This document shows positions 46,266-55,346 of a stretch of DNA of 64,000 nucleotides, piece by piece. The DNA is from Fodinibius sp. Rm-B-1B1-1 (lineage in GTDB: Bacteria > Bacteroidota > Rhodothermia > Balneolales > Balneolaceae), in assembly GCF_038594945.1 (NCBI RefSeq), contig NZ_JBCFYD010000002.1, positions 248,001 through 312,000 on the forward strand, given 5' to 3'. The translations under genes were made by a program, and so were the position numbers. The notes under the pieces are model-generated. The model had not been told where the DNA came from, searched no databases, and saw only the letters and a list, made by a program, of their open reading frames with translations. Positions within the stretch are counted from its first letter, which is position 1. The number at the start of each line of letters is the position of its first letter.

Positions 46266-49200
46266 TTAATTTCGTTGTTCTACCAGTATAACAATAGGTC
46301 GGCTGACTGTAGCTATTTGAGATAGCTTTTGCTGTAATTGTTGTGCTTCTGTCCAGCTGCTAACATTCTGGAAAACAATTTTATTTTCTTTGGGTTGGGC
46401 TAAGTTTGTATCTGTATTTCTGTCTTGGATAGACGAGATGAAGGCTTGTTCTGAATCTTTTGTAACTCCACGAACTTCAACTTGATAAGTAAATTCTATA
46501 GCACGGCTTGGAGTTTGACCTGTATTCGGTAGAGGATGGTTGAATACATTTATGAAAGCATCATAAAAGGGGGATTGGGTATTACGAATTGCAGCTAATT
46601 GTTTCCGAAGCTCTTGTTGGTTATTAGCATGTTGATCTATATAAACTTCGTGTAGTTGTTTTTCTTCGTCAAAGGTAACAGATACATTGCGGTGCAGGGT
46701 TACTTGGGCTTGGTCTGCAAAGAGTTGGGCAGATTGTTTGTTACTAAAAGCTCCAATCTGGATTCGTTGTTCTTCATTTATAAAAGCCTTGTCAAAGGTA
46801 TATTGTGATCGGATTGAGGAAAGTATCCTGCTACGTTGCGCCTCTGATTCAAATTTTTGATTTAGATAAACTTTATGAAGGTCAAGTTTACTATTATATG
46901 TTACAGCTGTCTCTTGCTGAAGTTTTTTGGCAGAGTTTTGGGCAAACTCTTCAGCTCGTTCTTTAGTGCTAAAAGCCCCAATTTGAATAAATTTACCTTG
47001 AACATTATTGGAGGTTTTATCTCCATTACTAAGGACTACTAAGGCTGCTTGTTTATATTGGCTGTTATGATACGATAATATTGTTTCTACAGCTTGATTT
47101 CGACTTTGAAGAGGAACACTTCTAATTCCATAAAGTTTGGTATTGGTATTATAAATTACTGAAAATGCCCCTCCCAATTGTTGAGCTGCTTCTAATGCAA
47201 TACGCTTAGCCTTCTTTTCTGTTTTAAAGCTGGCAAGTTGAATTTGATAATAGCGTTTTTGATCTGATAGCTCATTCTTCGATACTTCTATTGCAGACGT
47301 ATCTTGGGTACTTATGGGGTCTTGGGTCTCAAGAGAGTCATCATTGGATTGTAAAACAAAATTTAACCCTTCAATAAAATCTCCCTCTGCTAAAGATTCT
47401 ACCTCAATGCTCATGGTATCAGGCTTGGATTCAACCTGTAGAAAGTCCAGTTGATTGGGATCTACATAGAGGTGGTATCGTCCGGGTGGAACTTCATAGG
47501 TATAAAAGGACCCGTCAGAAAAAGTACGAATCTCTTCACTGAATGGTTCCCGTTTAGAATCATTTTTATAATTTGATTCCAGATATAATCGAACGCCGCT
47601 TAAGCCCTCAAGCTTATCATTACGTTTTCTATCAACCCGACCGGAAATAACACCTGATAGATAGAAAGGAATCTCTATCGTCTTAAATTGGTTGGGATCG
47701 GTAATAATAGAAAAATTTTCGACATTGGGAACTAACAGCGGATTGCTCAAAGCCCCTTTATTGATCTCAAGATCATACCGATAATAGGGTAGGAGTTGTG
47801 AAATATAATTGATGTTGTTTTTGACTTGCGTACGGCCGCCTGCCCGATTCATACGAACAGCAGGATCAGTAATGACTTCATCAGTACTATCCTGGAAGGT
47901 GCCGTCATTATTATTATCCACGAAAAGTCGTACTGCTGCTCCGGCTTGACCAACTTGCTGGCGGTTTGTCATCAAGAGCTGATCACCGTAAGGGTCGTAT
48001 CCTATAGAACCCCTGATACTCTGGTTTATTGTTACACTTGAGCCTGTTGTGCGGGCTGAGGTATTGCTGCGTACTTTATTAAAGTCAACGGTAATGTTTA
48101 GGCTGAGCGAGTTAAATCCGCCAAGAAAATTACGCCCGTAGGTTAATTGTAATCTCCCTGTTTGGAAAAGGTCACGAGATAACTGAAATTCCATTTCCTC
48201 CAATTCTTGTAACCCTGGCAGGTACGAAAGTTGTCCACGGATAAACATACCTCGTAAGAGGGCTGGTATATCGTTGAAACGGCCCATTGAGTAGGTGTAG
48301 GAGTTTGTAATGCGAGAGGATGAGGTTGTTTCCCAATTGAGACTACCGGATTGTTGATCCTGATATCCTATACGGACGTTTAACCGTCCAATTCTGCTGT
48401 TTAAGTCAGCCCGGTACCTATAGATGCTGTTGGTACCGCTTTGCTGATAGTTTGTTGACCAACGCAGATTTAAAGGGACATTCCCGATTTGGAAAGGAGT
48501 GAAAAGAGTAATTCGACCTAAGTGATCACTTCCACCGATATTATACAACCTGCTATCTCCGGGATTATAATCATAGGATAGACTCCAGCTGGCCCCACTG
48601 CTATAGACTACGCTTGACGATAGCCTGTAAAAATTTTCTGAGTTTGCACTGGCACTAATCAAATATTTTGAAAAAAGTCGGGCGTTTAATGTCCCGGTGA
48701 ATGAGGGGACCTTCTCATGGTATTCTGTAAGATATTCTGATGATCCCTGGGCTGTTAACCAATTGGTAATACCCGTTGAAAGGCTTGCCTCACCGATATA
48801 TCCTCGTTTACTTGATCCCAAAATAGGATTTTCTAATTGGCCTGCACTGATGTTGTAGTCAACCTGCCCGGGCGGGAGATAATCGAAAGGCACTTGGATT
48901 CTGTTGTTTCGTTCCAGGTTTCGACCTGATGGGGTAAAAACACGCACCGAATAATTGGTACTTCCATATGTAAGGGGAACTAAGAATCGATAATTACCTG
49001 ATTCGTCTGCTTCTTGGTAGTCAACTAATCTATTATTGAGATATAGCTCTACTTCGGATTGAGCAGGGACGTTGCCCTCTATAGGATAACGGTCGAACAG
49101 GCGGCGTGGCTCTACTGGTTTATTGGATATTTTAACTCCAGTGATGGCTCGACTGCTGATTCCTTCCGAATTTGTTTGCCCGGCAATAGCGCTGCTAAAA

Positions 49201-49988
49201 TACCTGTTATCTCGTTGGACATAACGCCACCGAAGCCCTTGAGTAGTGAGTTCAGATTGTTGGTTTGAGAATACACCGAATATATTACCCTGAACATCGC
49301 CAGCCAAGACTTCGGCTCCCAAACTGTTACTAAAAGTAAATAGTTTAGAGTTCGTGGAATAGACCCCCGATAGATTGTAGTCCAAAAAGGCACCATTGAG
49401 AGTTTGGTAGTTGCGATCATACTGAAGAGGATAATAACTGCGATCGAAGAGGGGCTGATCGCGATTTAGCCGTTGACGTTCCTGCTCTCGTTCATATTGG
49501 GCAATGACTGGCATTTTATCATTTGTTGCCAGATCAAGAGTTAGGTTATTAAAATTAGTAGAAAATTCCAGTTCAAAAAGCTGGTCAAAAACTTCTGGTC
49601 TTAAAAAATAATCAATCTCCTTAATAAGAAAATCTTCGGCTTGCAGATTGATTTTAGTATTTCCAGCTTGAGCAATCTGCTTAGAGAAATCCAGCATATA
49701 TTCGTCTTCACCAAGATATAGTCCGGAAATAGAAAGGTTGCCTTGGTCAATTGTATGGTCTATTTGCAGTAATGAGAAGAGCTCGCTAACGGGAAGATAA
49801 AATTGCTCGTCTTTATAGTAAGCTGTAACGTAATTACTTACAACCCCTCGATACTGGAAGGTGAGATATACTTCAGTACCCTCGTTTTCATCACTTTGTT
49901 GGGCTTGGGCCACCGATGCAAGGGCAAACAGCAGCCAAACTGTTGCCAAATAGGCAGATATTTTAGTCGGTAGCCATCGGTTGATCAC
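46266..49988 (-). CDS. Chaperone-usher outer-membrane usher with C-terminal SPOR repeats
   Basis: A 1240-residue protein that should export and assemble pilins through the outer membrane. It has a signal peptide (1-29), an N-terminal usher domain (EQFYLPVSELFSLLQID, residues 40-150, then MPVIAQYEREQERQ), a plug/barrel region with IEGNVPAQSEVELYLNNRLV and FDYLPPGQVDYNISAGQL, many barrel strands to about residue 690, an SdrB-like Ca-binding segment, and a carboxypeptidase-regulatory-like domain (about 777-880). Unusually, residues 911-1150 hold three SPOR-like repeats (YYQIQLASFKTEKKA, FIQIGAFSTKERAEEFA, RIQIGAFSNKQSAQLFA) and a degenerate fourth (1164-1238). SPOR domains bind peptidoglycan lacking stem peptides. 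The GTG start overlaps the chaperone stop (GTGA). Confidence 0.78.
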   Translation of the reverse strand: MINRWLPTKISAYLATVWLLFALASVAQAQQSDENEGTEVYLTFQYRGVVSNYVTAYYKDEQFYLPVSELFSLLQIDHTIDQGNLSISGLYLGEDEYMLDFSKQIAQAGNTKINLQAEDFLIKEIDYFLRPEVFDQLFELEFSTNFNNLTLDLATNDKMPVIAQYEREQERQRLNRDQPLFDRSYYPLQYDRNYQTLNGAFLDYNLSGVYSTNSKLFTFSNSLGAEVLAGDVQGNIFGVFSNQQSELTTQGLRWRYVQRDNRYFSSAIAGQTNSEGISSRAITGVKISNKPVEPRRLFDRYPIEGNVPAQSEVELYLNNRLVDYQEADESGNYRFLVPLTYGSTNYSVRVFTPSGRNLERNNRIQVPFDYLPPGQVDYNISAGQLENPILGSSKRGYIGEASLSTGITNWLTAQGSSEYLTEYHEKVPSFTGTLNARLFSKYLISASANSENFYRLSSSVVYSSGASWSLSYDYNPGDSRLYNIGGSDHLGRITLFTPFQIGNVPLNLRWSTNYQQSGTNSIYRYRADLNSRIGRLNVRIGYQDQQSGSLNWETTSSSRITNSYTYSMGRFNDIPALLRGMFIRGQLSYLPGLQELEEMEFQLSRDLFQTGRLQLTYGRNFLGGFNSLSLNITVDFNKVRSNTSARTTGSSVTINQSIRGSIGYDPYGDQLLMTNRQQVGQAGAAVRLFVDNNNDGTFQDSTDEVITDPAVRMNRAGGRTQVKNNINYISQLLPYYRYDLEINKGALSNPLLVPNVENFSIITDPNQFKTIEIPFYLSGVISGRVDRKRNDKLEGLSGVRLYLESNYKNDSKREPFSEEIRTFSDGSFYTYEVPPGRYHLYVDPNQLDFLQVESKPDTMSIEVESLAEGDFIEGLNFVLQSNDDSLETQDPISTQDTSAIEVSKNELSDQKRYYQIQLASFKTEKKAKRIALEAAQQLGGAFSVIYNTNTKLYGIRSVPLQSRNQAVETILSYHNSQYKQAALVVLSNGDKTSNNVQGKFIQIGAFSTKERAEEFAQNSAKKLQQETAVTYNSKLDLHKVYLNQKFESEAQRSRILSSIRSQYTFDKAFINEEQRIQIGAFSNKQSAQLFADQAQVTLHRNVSVTFDEEKQLHEVYIDQHANNQQELRKQLAAIRNTQSPFYDAFINVFNHPLPNTGQTPSRAIEFTYQVEVRGVTKDSEQAFISSIQDRNTDTNLAQPKENKIVFQNVSSWTEAQQLQQKLSQIATVSRPIVILVEQRN

Positions 49989-50833
49989 TCAATCGTGATT
50001 TGTTTTTTGAATGAAACAGGTTGAATTTGCAAGAGGTGGTCTTGACTAATGTCGCGTCGTTGTGAAACGATTTTACCACTAATGGTATATTGACCAGGAT
50101 CTAACTCTGAAAGATCCATATTGAAAGATCGTGTGATAGTGGTATAAACCGAATTTGTGGTTGTAGTTTCCCAAATTTTTTCTCCAGTATCATCCGTCAC
50201 TTGCAGGCTAATAGATCCTACAAAAGGCGCATTGCCTAATTGTTTCATACTTACTGCAATTTGTCCGGTGTCGTCTTCGCGGTCAAAATCTACTGATGAA
50301 ACTTCGACTCCCGTTTGGGCATCTTGTGTACGATAGTGTGCCGCTATTACCTGGTTCACAACTAAATTAATTTGAGCACCAACTTCTCCCTCTTCAACCG
50401 ACTCGATTGGGGGAGATACTGGGTTTGACCGAATTTTCACACGTGACCAGTAGCCACCAGGATCCAGGTTATTAGGCGGACGTGAGACAAAGCGAACGGT
50501 TTGACGCTGATTGGGTTGTAGAGTAAAATTCTGGGGGAATATTTTGACCCAGTCTGCAATAGACTTTTTTTCTGCCATTACTGAATCATTAACGACAGTA
50601 AGGTTTCCATCTTGTGTTGTTGGATAACCAAATTCAGTGCTTATGGAAATTTCCTGAGCTTGCTGCCCACCATTACTGATGGTAAGTGAACCAAAACGAT
50701 TTTGATTGTCAAAGAATAGAGAAGTAGGGGCAATACTAACCTGTGCTATGGATTGTGAAGCAAAGATCAGACAAAAAAAGGAAATAAAAAATATTGTAGC
50801 TTTTTTAATGTCGGCAGATACGAATAATGTCAT
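49985..50833 (-). CDS. PapD-like periplasmic pilus chaperone
   Basis: A 282-residue chaperone that holds pilin subunits in the periplasm by donating a strand. After a signal peptide ending near SQSIAQ come SIAPTSLFFDNQNRFGSLTI and SIADWVKIFPQNFTLQPNQR then QTVRFVSRPP, which correspond to the first Ig domain with its subunit-binding strand. The second domain is followed by a ~45-residue beta-rich extension. It is translationally coupled to the usher. The major pilin gene lies upstream beyond a terminator. Confidence 0.82.
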   Translation of the reverse strand: MTLFVSADIKKATIFFISFFCLIFASQSIAQVSIAPTSLFFDNQNRFGSLTISNGGQQAQEISISTEFGYPTTQDGNLTVVNDSVMAEKKSIADWVKIFPQNFTLQPNQRQTVRFVSRPPNNLDPGGYWSRVKIRSNPVSPPIESVEEGEVGAQINLVVNQVIAAHYRTQDAQTGVEVSSVDFDREDDTGQIAVSMKQLGNAPFVGSISLQVTDDTGEKIWETTTTNSVYTTITRSFNMDLSELDPGQYTISGKIVSQRRDISQDHLLQIQPVSFKKQITIE

Positions 50834-50891
50834 GATTGATAATATTTGATCCCGATAAGTCAGCTACAATATATAGAAAGTTAATTTGTAT

Positions 50892-50927
50892 AAAAAAAGC
50901 CCCAGATAATTAAATCTGGAGCTTTTG
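50892..50927 (-). terminator. Terminator between the major pilin and the chaperone-usher genes
   Basis: On the minus strand AGCTCCAGAT pairs with ATCTGGGGCT (one mismatch), followed by a run of T. It starts 17 bp after the pilin stop and lies before the chaperone start, so pilin transcripts would exceed assembly-gene transcripts. Confidence 0.82.
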
Positions 50928-50943
50928 TGAATCAAGCTTGAAT

Positions 50944-51519
50944 TTAAAGGTCATAAGAAATAGTAACAGCCACGTCTCCATCACCAAAGCCAGAGGTATA
51001 AGTGTCTGCTGGTAAATCACCAGTTGTGCTCTTACCTGTTAATTGTCCGCCAAAAATTAGAGTGGTAAGTCCACTCCCGTCAAGAGTAACATTTCCAGCA
51101 GTTCCATTATTACTTGATATATCAGTACCACCACCTGATGTGACGTTACCACCAACGGATCCTACTTCAATTGTCCATTCTATTGTTTCTGGATTTCCAT
51201 CTCTACCTAAATTTGTTGTATTGCTACCTCCATTCCATTCTACGGTAACACTTTGGTCAGGTTCTCCACTTGTTACATGAACATAACCTAATTGACCAGC
51301 CCCATCGGTATTTGAGGTATTACCATTTGTTACATCTAAAGTTGGAGTACTTGCCAGAGAAGGATCTATATTTCCAAAATTAACATCTTGAGCCACGTCT
51401 GTTGCAATATTAGTAATTACTTGAGCTGTAGCTGAAATATTTTCAGATTGTCCCAAAGCACTTCCGCTAAATGCCAAAACGAAAGCTAAAACCGAAAGAA
51501 TAGAGATTGACCGTTTCAT
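50944..51519 (-). CDS. Major pilin-like protein, DUF4402
   Basis: A 191-residue secreted subunit, with the ATG at 51519 placed directly before the signal MKRSISILSVLAFVLAFSGS; the longer frame from 51570 adds 17 unlikely residues. The mature protein starts SENISATAQVITNI, typical of DUF4402, is rich in Gly/Asn/Thr, has no Cys, and ends GDVAVTISYDL. DUF4402 proteins occur as subunits beside chaperone-usher genes. Its own promoter and terminator, and the position next to the chaperone, suggest that it is the main pilus subunit. Confidence 0.75.
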   Translation of the reverse strand: MKRSISILSVLAFVLAFSGSALGQSENISATAQVITNIATDVAQDVNFGNIDPSLASTPTLDVTNGNTSNTDGAGQLGYVHVTSGEPDQSVTVEWNGGSNTTNLGRDGNPETIEWTIEVGSVGGNVTSGGGTDISSNNGTAGNVTLDGSGLTTLIFGGQLTGKSTTGDLPADTYTSGFGDGDVAVTISYDL

Positions 51520-51572
51520 AGATAGTATTGTTTTGTTGTGAATAATAACCGTGTAGTTTCTTTGTTTCACCT

Positions 51573-51602
51573 CAAAATTAACGAGATTCTAAGAGGCTTA
51601 AA
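51573..51602 (-). promoter_or_regulatory. Candidate Bacteroidota-type promoter of the major pilin
   Basis: On the minus strand TAATTTTG (51573-51580) matches the TAnnTTTG -7 consensus perfectly, with TTTA 18 bp upstream in place of the -33 TTTG. It lies about 54 bp before the pilin ATG. Confidence 0.4.
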
Positions 51603-51636
51603 ATTAAGTTCTATTAATTAAGAGCCTTTTAATCTG

Positions 51637-51654
51637 CATTAACGAGCGTTAATG
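51637..51654. promoter_or_regulatory. Candidate operator for the major pilin
   Basis: CATTAACGAGCGTTAATG has perfect 8-bp arms around AG. Its left half ATTAACGAG recurs at 51577-51585, overlapping the proposed -7 element. Confidence 0.45.
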
Positions 51655-51863
51655 TTGAGGGGTATTTTTATCCCGTATTTTGAAATAGAGTAATTCGATA
51701 GATGATTAATTACACAAATAAAATAGCCGTAATAAGCTTTCTAAAAGCCGCTTTAAACTAAAGGATAGGCGGAGCTTCACAAATTATAAATCATTAATAT
51801 TTTGCAGGATGAATTAAAATTCATCTGAAAGAGGATTTGGTATTATGGTGGCTAAGAATTTCC

Positions 51864-52403
51864 CTAAATGTATTCTACACTTAATACAATTTGATTGGAA
51901 TACGTACCATCGGGAACGTCGTTTATATCAATAGTACCATACATAAAAATGTAGATAGCGTTCCAGGGGCCAGGTCCTGGATTGGGTTCTACCTTGATAT
52001 TGCTGACTGCTTCGGGGAGGGGAAAAGAATCTTCATGATTTTGCATAGAAAATCCATATCGTGCAAATAATTCTAAAGGAATAGTTTCTTCTATGGCAGG
52101 GTTATCATGGTTCAAGAGGGTGGGCTTATCTAAGGTGACTAATAATAATTGATTTTCGAGGGCTGTAATACTAAAAATCCCCATATTAACACTGCCAAAT
52201 TCAATCATGCGTCGACCACTGTTGGTGCTAAGCGTACCAAAGTTTAGGGATTGTTCGGTTTGGGCGGTAATTTCAGCATCAATATCTAATCGAAGGTCAA
52301 TAAACTGGGCTGATGTTTTATTTGCTTGTAACAAGCAAAGCAGGAGTGCCAGGCCAAATATTTTTAAGGTTAAAGCTTGGGATATGTTGTTGTCATCAAT
52401 CAT
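51864..52403 (-). CDS. Minor pilin-like secreted protein C
   Basis: A 179-residue secreted protein with a signal peptide (hydrophobic stretch LKIFGLALLLCLLQA, cleaved near TSAQ). The mature start IDLRLDIDAEITAQTEQSLNFG and the end SNQIVLSVEYI follow the DUF4402-like pattern of the neighbouring pilins. It overlaps the preceding gene by 8 bp and is the last of three coupled minor subunits. Divergence from the other two suggests distinct places in the fibre. Confidence 0.6.
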   Translation of the reverse strand: MIDDNNISQALTLKIFGLALLLCLLQANKTSAQFIDLRLDIDAEITAQTEQSLNFGTLSTNSGRRMIEFGSVNMGIFSITALENQLLLVTLDKPTLLNHDNPAIEETIPLELFARYGFSMQNHEDSFPLPEAVSNIKVEPNPGPGPWNAIYIFMYGTIDINDVPDGTYSNQIVLSVEYI

Positions 52404-53007
52404 AGCTCACGGTGACTGTGATATTTCCGGTATAGCTGTCAGCAGAAGTGCCTTCAGGCACAGTTATATCTCCATATAAATACAAGTAAAAGGTTTCATA
52501 AAGTGGATTCGAATAATCAGTTCTGGGATCTAAATCAGTGGCATTAGTGGGTGGTGTGGGGGGCGGGTTAGGTGGTTGGCTTTGTCGCTCAAGAATGGGA
52601 GTACGAATGTTAAAAGCATCATTCATTACATTGATATACTTGAGAGGAATGCTGGCAGGATCTTTGACATCCCCCAACTGATTGCTATAGGCTGCTTTGA
52701 GGGTAAAGTCAATGGCATCGCCCGTATTATTTCCAATCATATTATCATCAGCAGTTACATCAACGTAAATATCGAGGTACTTAACTCCCACAATTTCTAT
52801 GATGGTAAAATTACCTTCGTGGATGTCGAGTGAGTATGTGCTGCCATCAGCAATAATGGGGCCTACTTGATTAAAGTTTAAATCTTGTGGGCTGTTAATG
52901 ATTTCTAACCCGTAGTCGGCATAAGCGCTGAAATTGATTTGCTGGGCCTGTGCCGAGACCGTAAATAAAAAGCATGTTAATATGGAAAAGAGAAATTTCA
53001 TAGCCAT
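52396..53007 (-). CDS. Minor pilin-like secreted protein B
   Basis: A 203-residue secreted protein (signal MAMKFLFSILTCFLFTVSAQ). The mature protein begins QINFSAYADYGLEIIN and ends NITVTVSYD like the other subunits. An unusual proline-rich loop (QPPNPPPTPPTNATD) lies near residue 145. Its start codon overlaps the stop of the previous gene (TAATG), indicating translational coupling. Confidence 0.6.
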   Translation of the reverse strand: MAMKFLFSILTCFLFTVSAQAQQINFSAYADYGLEIINSPQDLNFNQVGPIIADGSTYSLDIHEGNFTIIEIVGVKYLDIYVDVTADDNMIGNNTGDAIDFTLKAAYSNQLGDVKDPASIPLKYINVMNDAFNIRTPILERQSQPPNPPPTPPTNATDLDPRTDYSNPLYETFYLYLYGDITVPEGTSADSYTGNITVTVSYD

Positions 53008-53525
53008 TAGATATATTCAATATCTACTGTAAATTCGCCTTCGTAATTTCCGGGAGTTGCAGTAGATATATCTACGTTACCCCCAATCCATAAATAAAAT
53101 TGTCCCTGCTCGTTAAATTCAAAATCACGATTTTCTCTATTGAGCAGTTCAGCCGTTGATTGATCGTCCTCTGTGTTACCCGCAATTTGGTAATTAAATA
53201 TGAGGGTTTCTGAGCCCTGACGTCGGGTTAACTCACGTTGCTCAAGGTAGCTAATACGTATGTCTGAATTAGGCGTGCCAATGGCAATCATCTTGCCGGC
53301 ATTTGAACTATTTTGCGGATCAATAGTGATGCGATCATTGTCATTTTCAGCTTGAGACAGGTTCATTGATTGGATGGTGATCATTTCGATACTGCTAATG
53401 ACTTGGGCAGATACGTTGATCGAAACCTCTGAATTTGAATTGTTATTTTGTGATAGGGCTAAACTTGGCAGAAACAGGAAAAGCCATAACAATCCCCAAA
53501 GTAGAAAATGTAAATGTTTGTTCAT
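53007..53525 (-). CDS. Minor pilin-like secreted protein A, DUF4402-like
   Basis: A 172-residue secreted protein with a strongly hydrophobic signal (HFLLWGLLWLFLFLPSLALS). The mature start SEVSINVSAQVISSIEM and the end YEGEFTVDIEYI match the DUF4402 pattern, and the middle has the NIGD-like IAIGTPNSDIRISY strand. It is first of the three coupled minor subunit genes and follows a terminator that ends the pseudopilin-like unit. Confidence 0.65.
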   Translation of the reverse strand: MNKHLHFLLWGLLWLFLFLPSLALSQNNNSNSEVSINVSAQVISSIEMITIQSMNLSQAENDNDRITIDPQNSSNAGKMIAIGTPNSDIRISYLEQRELTRRQGSETLIFNYQIAGNTEDDQSTAELLNRENRDFEFNEQGQFYLWIGGNVDISTATPGNYEGEFTVDIEYI

Positions 53526-53602
53526 GATATTAAGCCGCTGAGCCGTTTTACAAATTTATTATCCAAACGCAGATAACATGTATTTCTCTGAAACTGTATC
53601 CA

Positions 53603-53639
53603 AAAATAAAAAATGCAGAGGAGAGGTACCCTCTGCATT
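53603..53639 (-). terminator. Terminator at the end of the pseudopilin-like unit
   Basis: AATGCAGAG (53612-53620) pairs with CTCTGCATT (53631-53639); on the minus strand a T-rich run follows. It separates the pseudopilin-like genes from the pilin genes. Confidence 0.85.
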
Positions 53640-53697
53640 AGTAAATCTTAAGCTAAATAAGTGGATTCTAAATGTGTTTCTATCTTAAAAAATTTTA

Positions 53698-54732
53698 TCA
53701 ATTATACATACTGACAAGTTTTGTTTCACTCCCACTTGTCTGAAGTTTTTCGTTAACATTATTTAGGGCATCACTACTATAACGAATATCGGGATTTCCA
53801 CTATAAACCCCTTCTGGATCCTCCTCTACATCAATACTGGAATTATCCGCAAAGATTACTGATCCATAAATTTGGGGCGATCCACTTAATTTCAAATTTC
53901 CCTTGATAATAATTAGTCCATAGTAACTCATGTCTCCTGTTAGTTGAAGCGATCCGCCCGCTTCAACAATCAGAATGCCAGCACCTTCTGCACTACTACC
54001 ATAACTTTCGTTACCACTTACTGTTATAATTTTTGGTGATGATCTGGAACCCAGATCACCATTGTATGGTTCAGCAGAAGGCACGTATTTATTTGCAATT
54101 TCGTCATTCCAAACTTGTCCATCTAATTCAGGATCTTCATTATATCTGGGTGACCCTTCGATATAATCGCCTCCTACTTCATTACTATTTCCGCTGAAAT
54201 TAAAGGTTTCACCCTCACTATTTATTCCAGTTACACCAGATTTATAACTATCTTGGTCCCCATTAGGGGCACTTGCATCCATATCATAATTTCTGCCATC
54301 TATCTGAGGAGGATTTCCATTGATTTGGACCTGCGTACCATCGCCATAGACCCCCATAGCACCAGGTATTTGAGATAAGTCAATGGCTTCTCCGGTGGAT
54401 ACTGTTGCAAATATCTTATTGCTTGTATTATTTACTGTTGCAGTTACAGTTAGTTTAATATTGTTAGAACTTGGGATGTCAGACCAAAAATATTCAATGG
54501 TACCACCATCTATTGTTTTGGTTATTTTGCTATTTTTTTCCCAGCTGGGATTCTCACTTAGTTCATTAATCCCAAATTCAATACCTGTGCGAGTCATATT
54601 TTGGGTCATAGCCTGTTCTGCGGTATTAACTGATTGCTTGGTCATAGCCTTGCGCTGACTGGTCATTCCCATAAACGTATATCCCAAGGCTACAAGTAAG
54701 CCCATTACGATAATTAACATTGGTCTGCCCAT
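53698..54732 (-). CDS. PilX-like membrane-anchored protein, cassette 2 gene C
   Basis: A 344-residue protein with an N-terminal membrane anchor (MGRPMLIIVMGLLVALGYTF), then a helical stretch and a long beta-rich ectodomain. The C-terminal half has stacked strands (IIKGNLKLSGSPQIYGSVIF) like polymer-forming or beta-helical folds seen in PilX-like minor pilus proteins. The start MGR and anchor are shared with the larger cassette 1 protein at 56565-57845, marking them as paralogues. No FTLxE prepilin motif is present. Third gene of cassette 2. Confidence 0.6.
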   Translation of the reverse strand: MGRPMLIIVMGLLVALGYTFMGMTSQRKAMTKQSVNTAEQAMTQNMTRTGIEFGINELSENPSWEKNSKITKTIDGGTIEYFWSDIPSSNNIKLTVTATVNNTSNKIFATVSTGEAIDLSQIPGAMGVYGDGTQVQINGNPPQIDGRNYDMDASAPNGDQDSYKSGVTGINSEGETFNFSGNSNEVGGDYIEGSPRYNEDPELDGQVWNDEIANKYVPSAEPYNGDLGSRSSPKIITVSGNESYGSSAEGAGILIVEAGGSLQLTGDMSYYGLIIIKGNLKLSGSPQIYGSVIFADNSSIDVEEDPEGVYSGNPDIRYSSDALNNVNEKLQTSGSETKLVSMYN

Positions 54733-54744
54733 GATAGTGTACCT

Positions 54745-55326
54745 CTATAAACTTAAGTTGATTGGTCTAAACTCTCTATTCCAGTTTGTTTTGATATAAT
54801 CAGGATCAGATGAACCCATTCCACCTATTTGCTCAGGACTTCGTACAGTTATTGATATATCAATAAAACGAATACTATTTCGTTTGCTCTGGTCATTTCC
54901 CTCCAGTTTAGAGATAGTGCTGATACCAATAATATCTCTATTGTTATCGAGGTACGCCATGTTGAAGTCAGTAATACTCCAATTAAAGGTGGTTTCATCC
55001 CCATTCAGGGTTCGAATCAGTCGATTGTTTGATGCGTCGTGTTTCCATTGGATTACATCCTGTGTTCCATCGTTATTAATATCCGTTTTAAATTCGATAA
55101 ATCCTTCCCGGGCATCGGTAATGGGATCATCATATGGACCGCCTTGACTGTAAGCAATATTTGAAATGTCTTTTTCTAAAACTTCTGCAATAGTTCCCGC
55201 TCGTTGTTGTATCATTTGCCGCATCGTCAATGTGGTAGAGCTCTGAGAAACATTCATATTCATGCTCAGGATACTCAGCAATAAAATACCTGCAATAATA
55301 AAGCTTGTTGTTAGACCGAGATTCAT
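54745..55326 (-). CDS. PilW/GspJ-like membrane-anchored protein, cassette 2 gene B
   Basis: A 193-residue protein with an N-terminal anchor (MNLGLTTSFIIAGILLLSIL), then a helix and a beta-rich domain as in PilW/GspJ minor pseudopilins. The first 20 residues nearly match its cassette 1 paralogue (57857-58447). The usual prepilin cleavage motif is absent. It starts 20 bp after gene A and ends 12 bp before gene C. Confidence 0.6.
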   Translation of the reverse strand: MNLGLTTSFIIAGILLLSILSMNMNVSQSSTTLTMRQMIQQRAGTIAEVLEKDISNIAYSQGGPYDDPITDAREGFIEFKTDINNDGTQDVIQWKHDASNNRLIRTLNGDETTFNWSITDFNMAYLDNNRDIIGISTISKLEGNDQSKRNSIRFIDISITVRSPEQIGGMGSSDPDYIKTNWNREFRPINLSL

Positions 55327-55346
55327 GTTGTTACCCTCTGTTATTG

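Larger units (their letters stand above)
51520..51863. other. 344-bp regulatory region upstream of the major pilin gene
   Basis: It holds a candidate promoter (51573-51602), an 18-bp palindrome (51637-51654), a 9-bp direct repeat ATTAACGAG at 51577-51585 and 51638-51646, and a GATGAATT-AA-AATTCATC palindrome (51808-51825) near the end of the preceding gene. No open frame of note. Confidence 0.55.
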
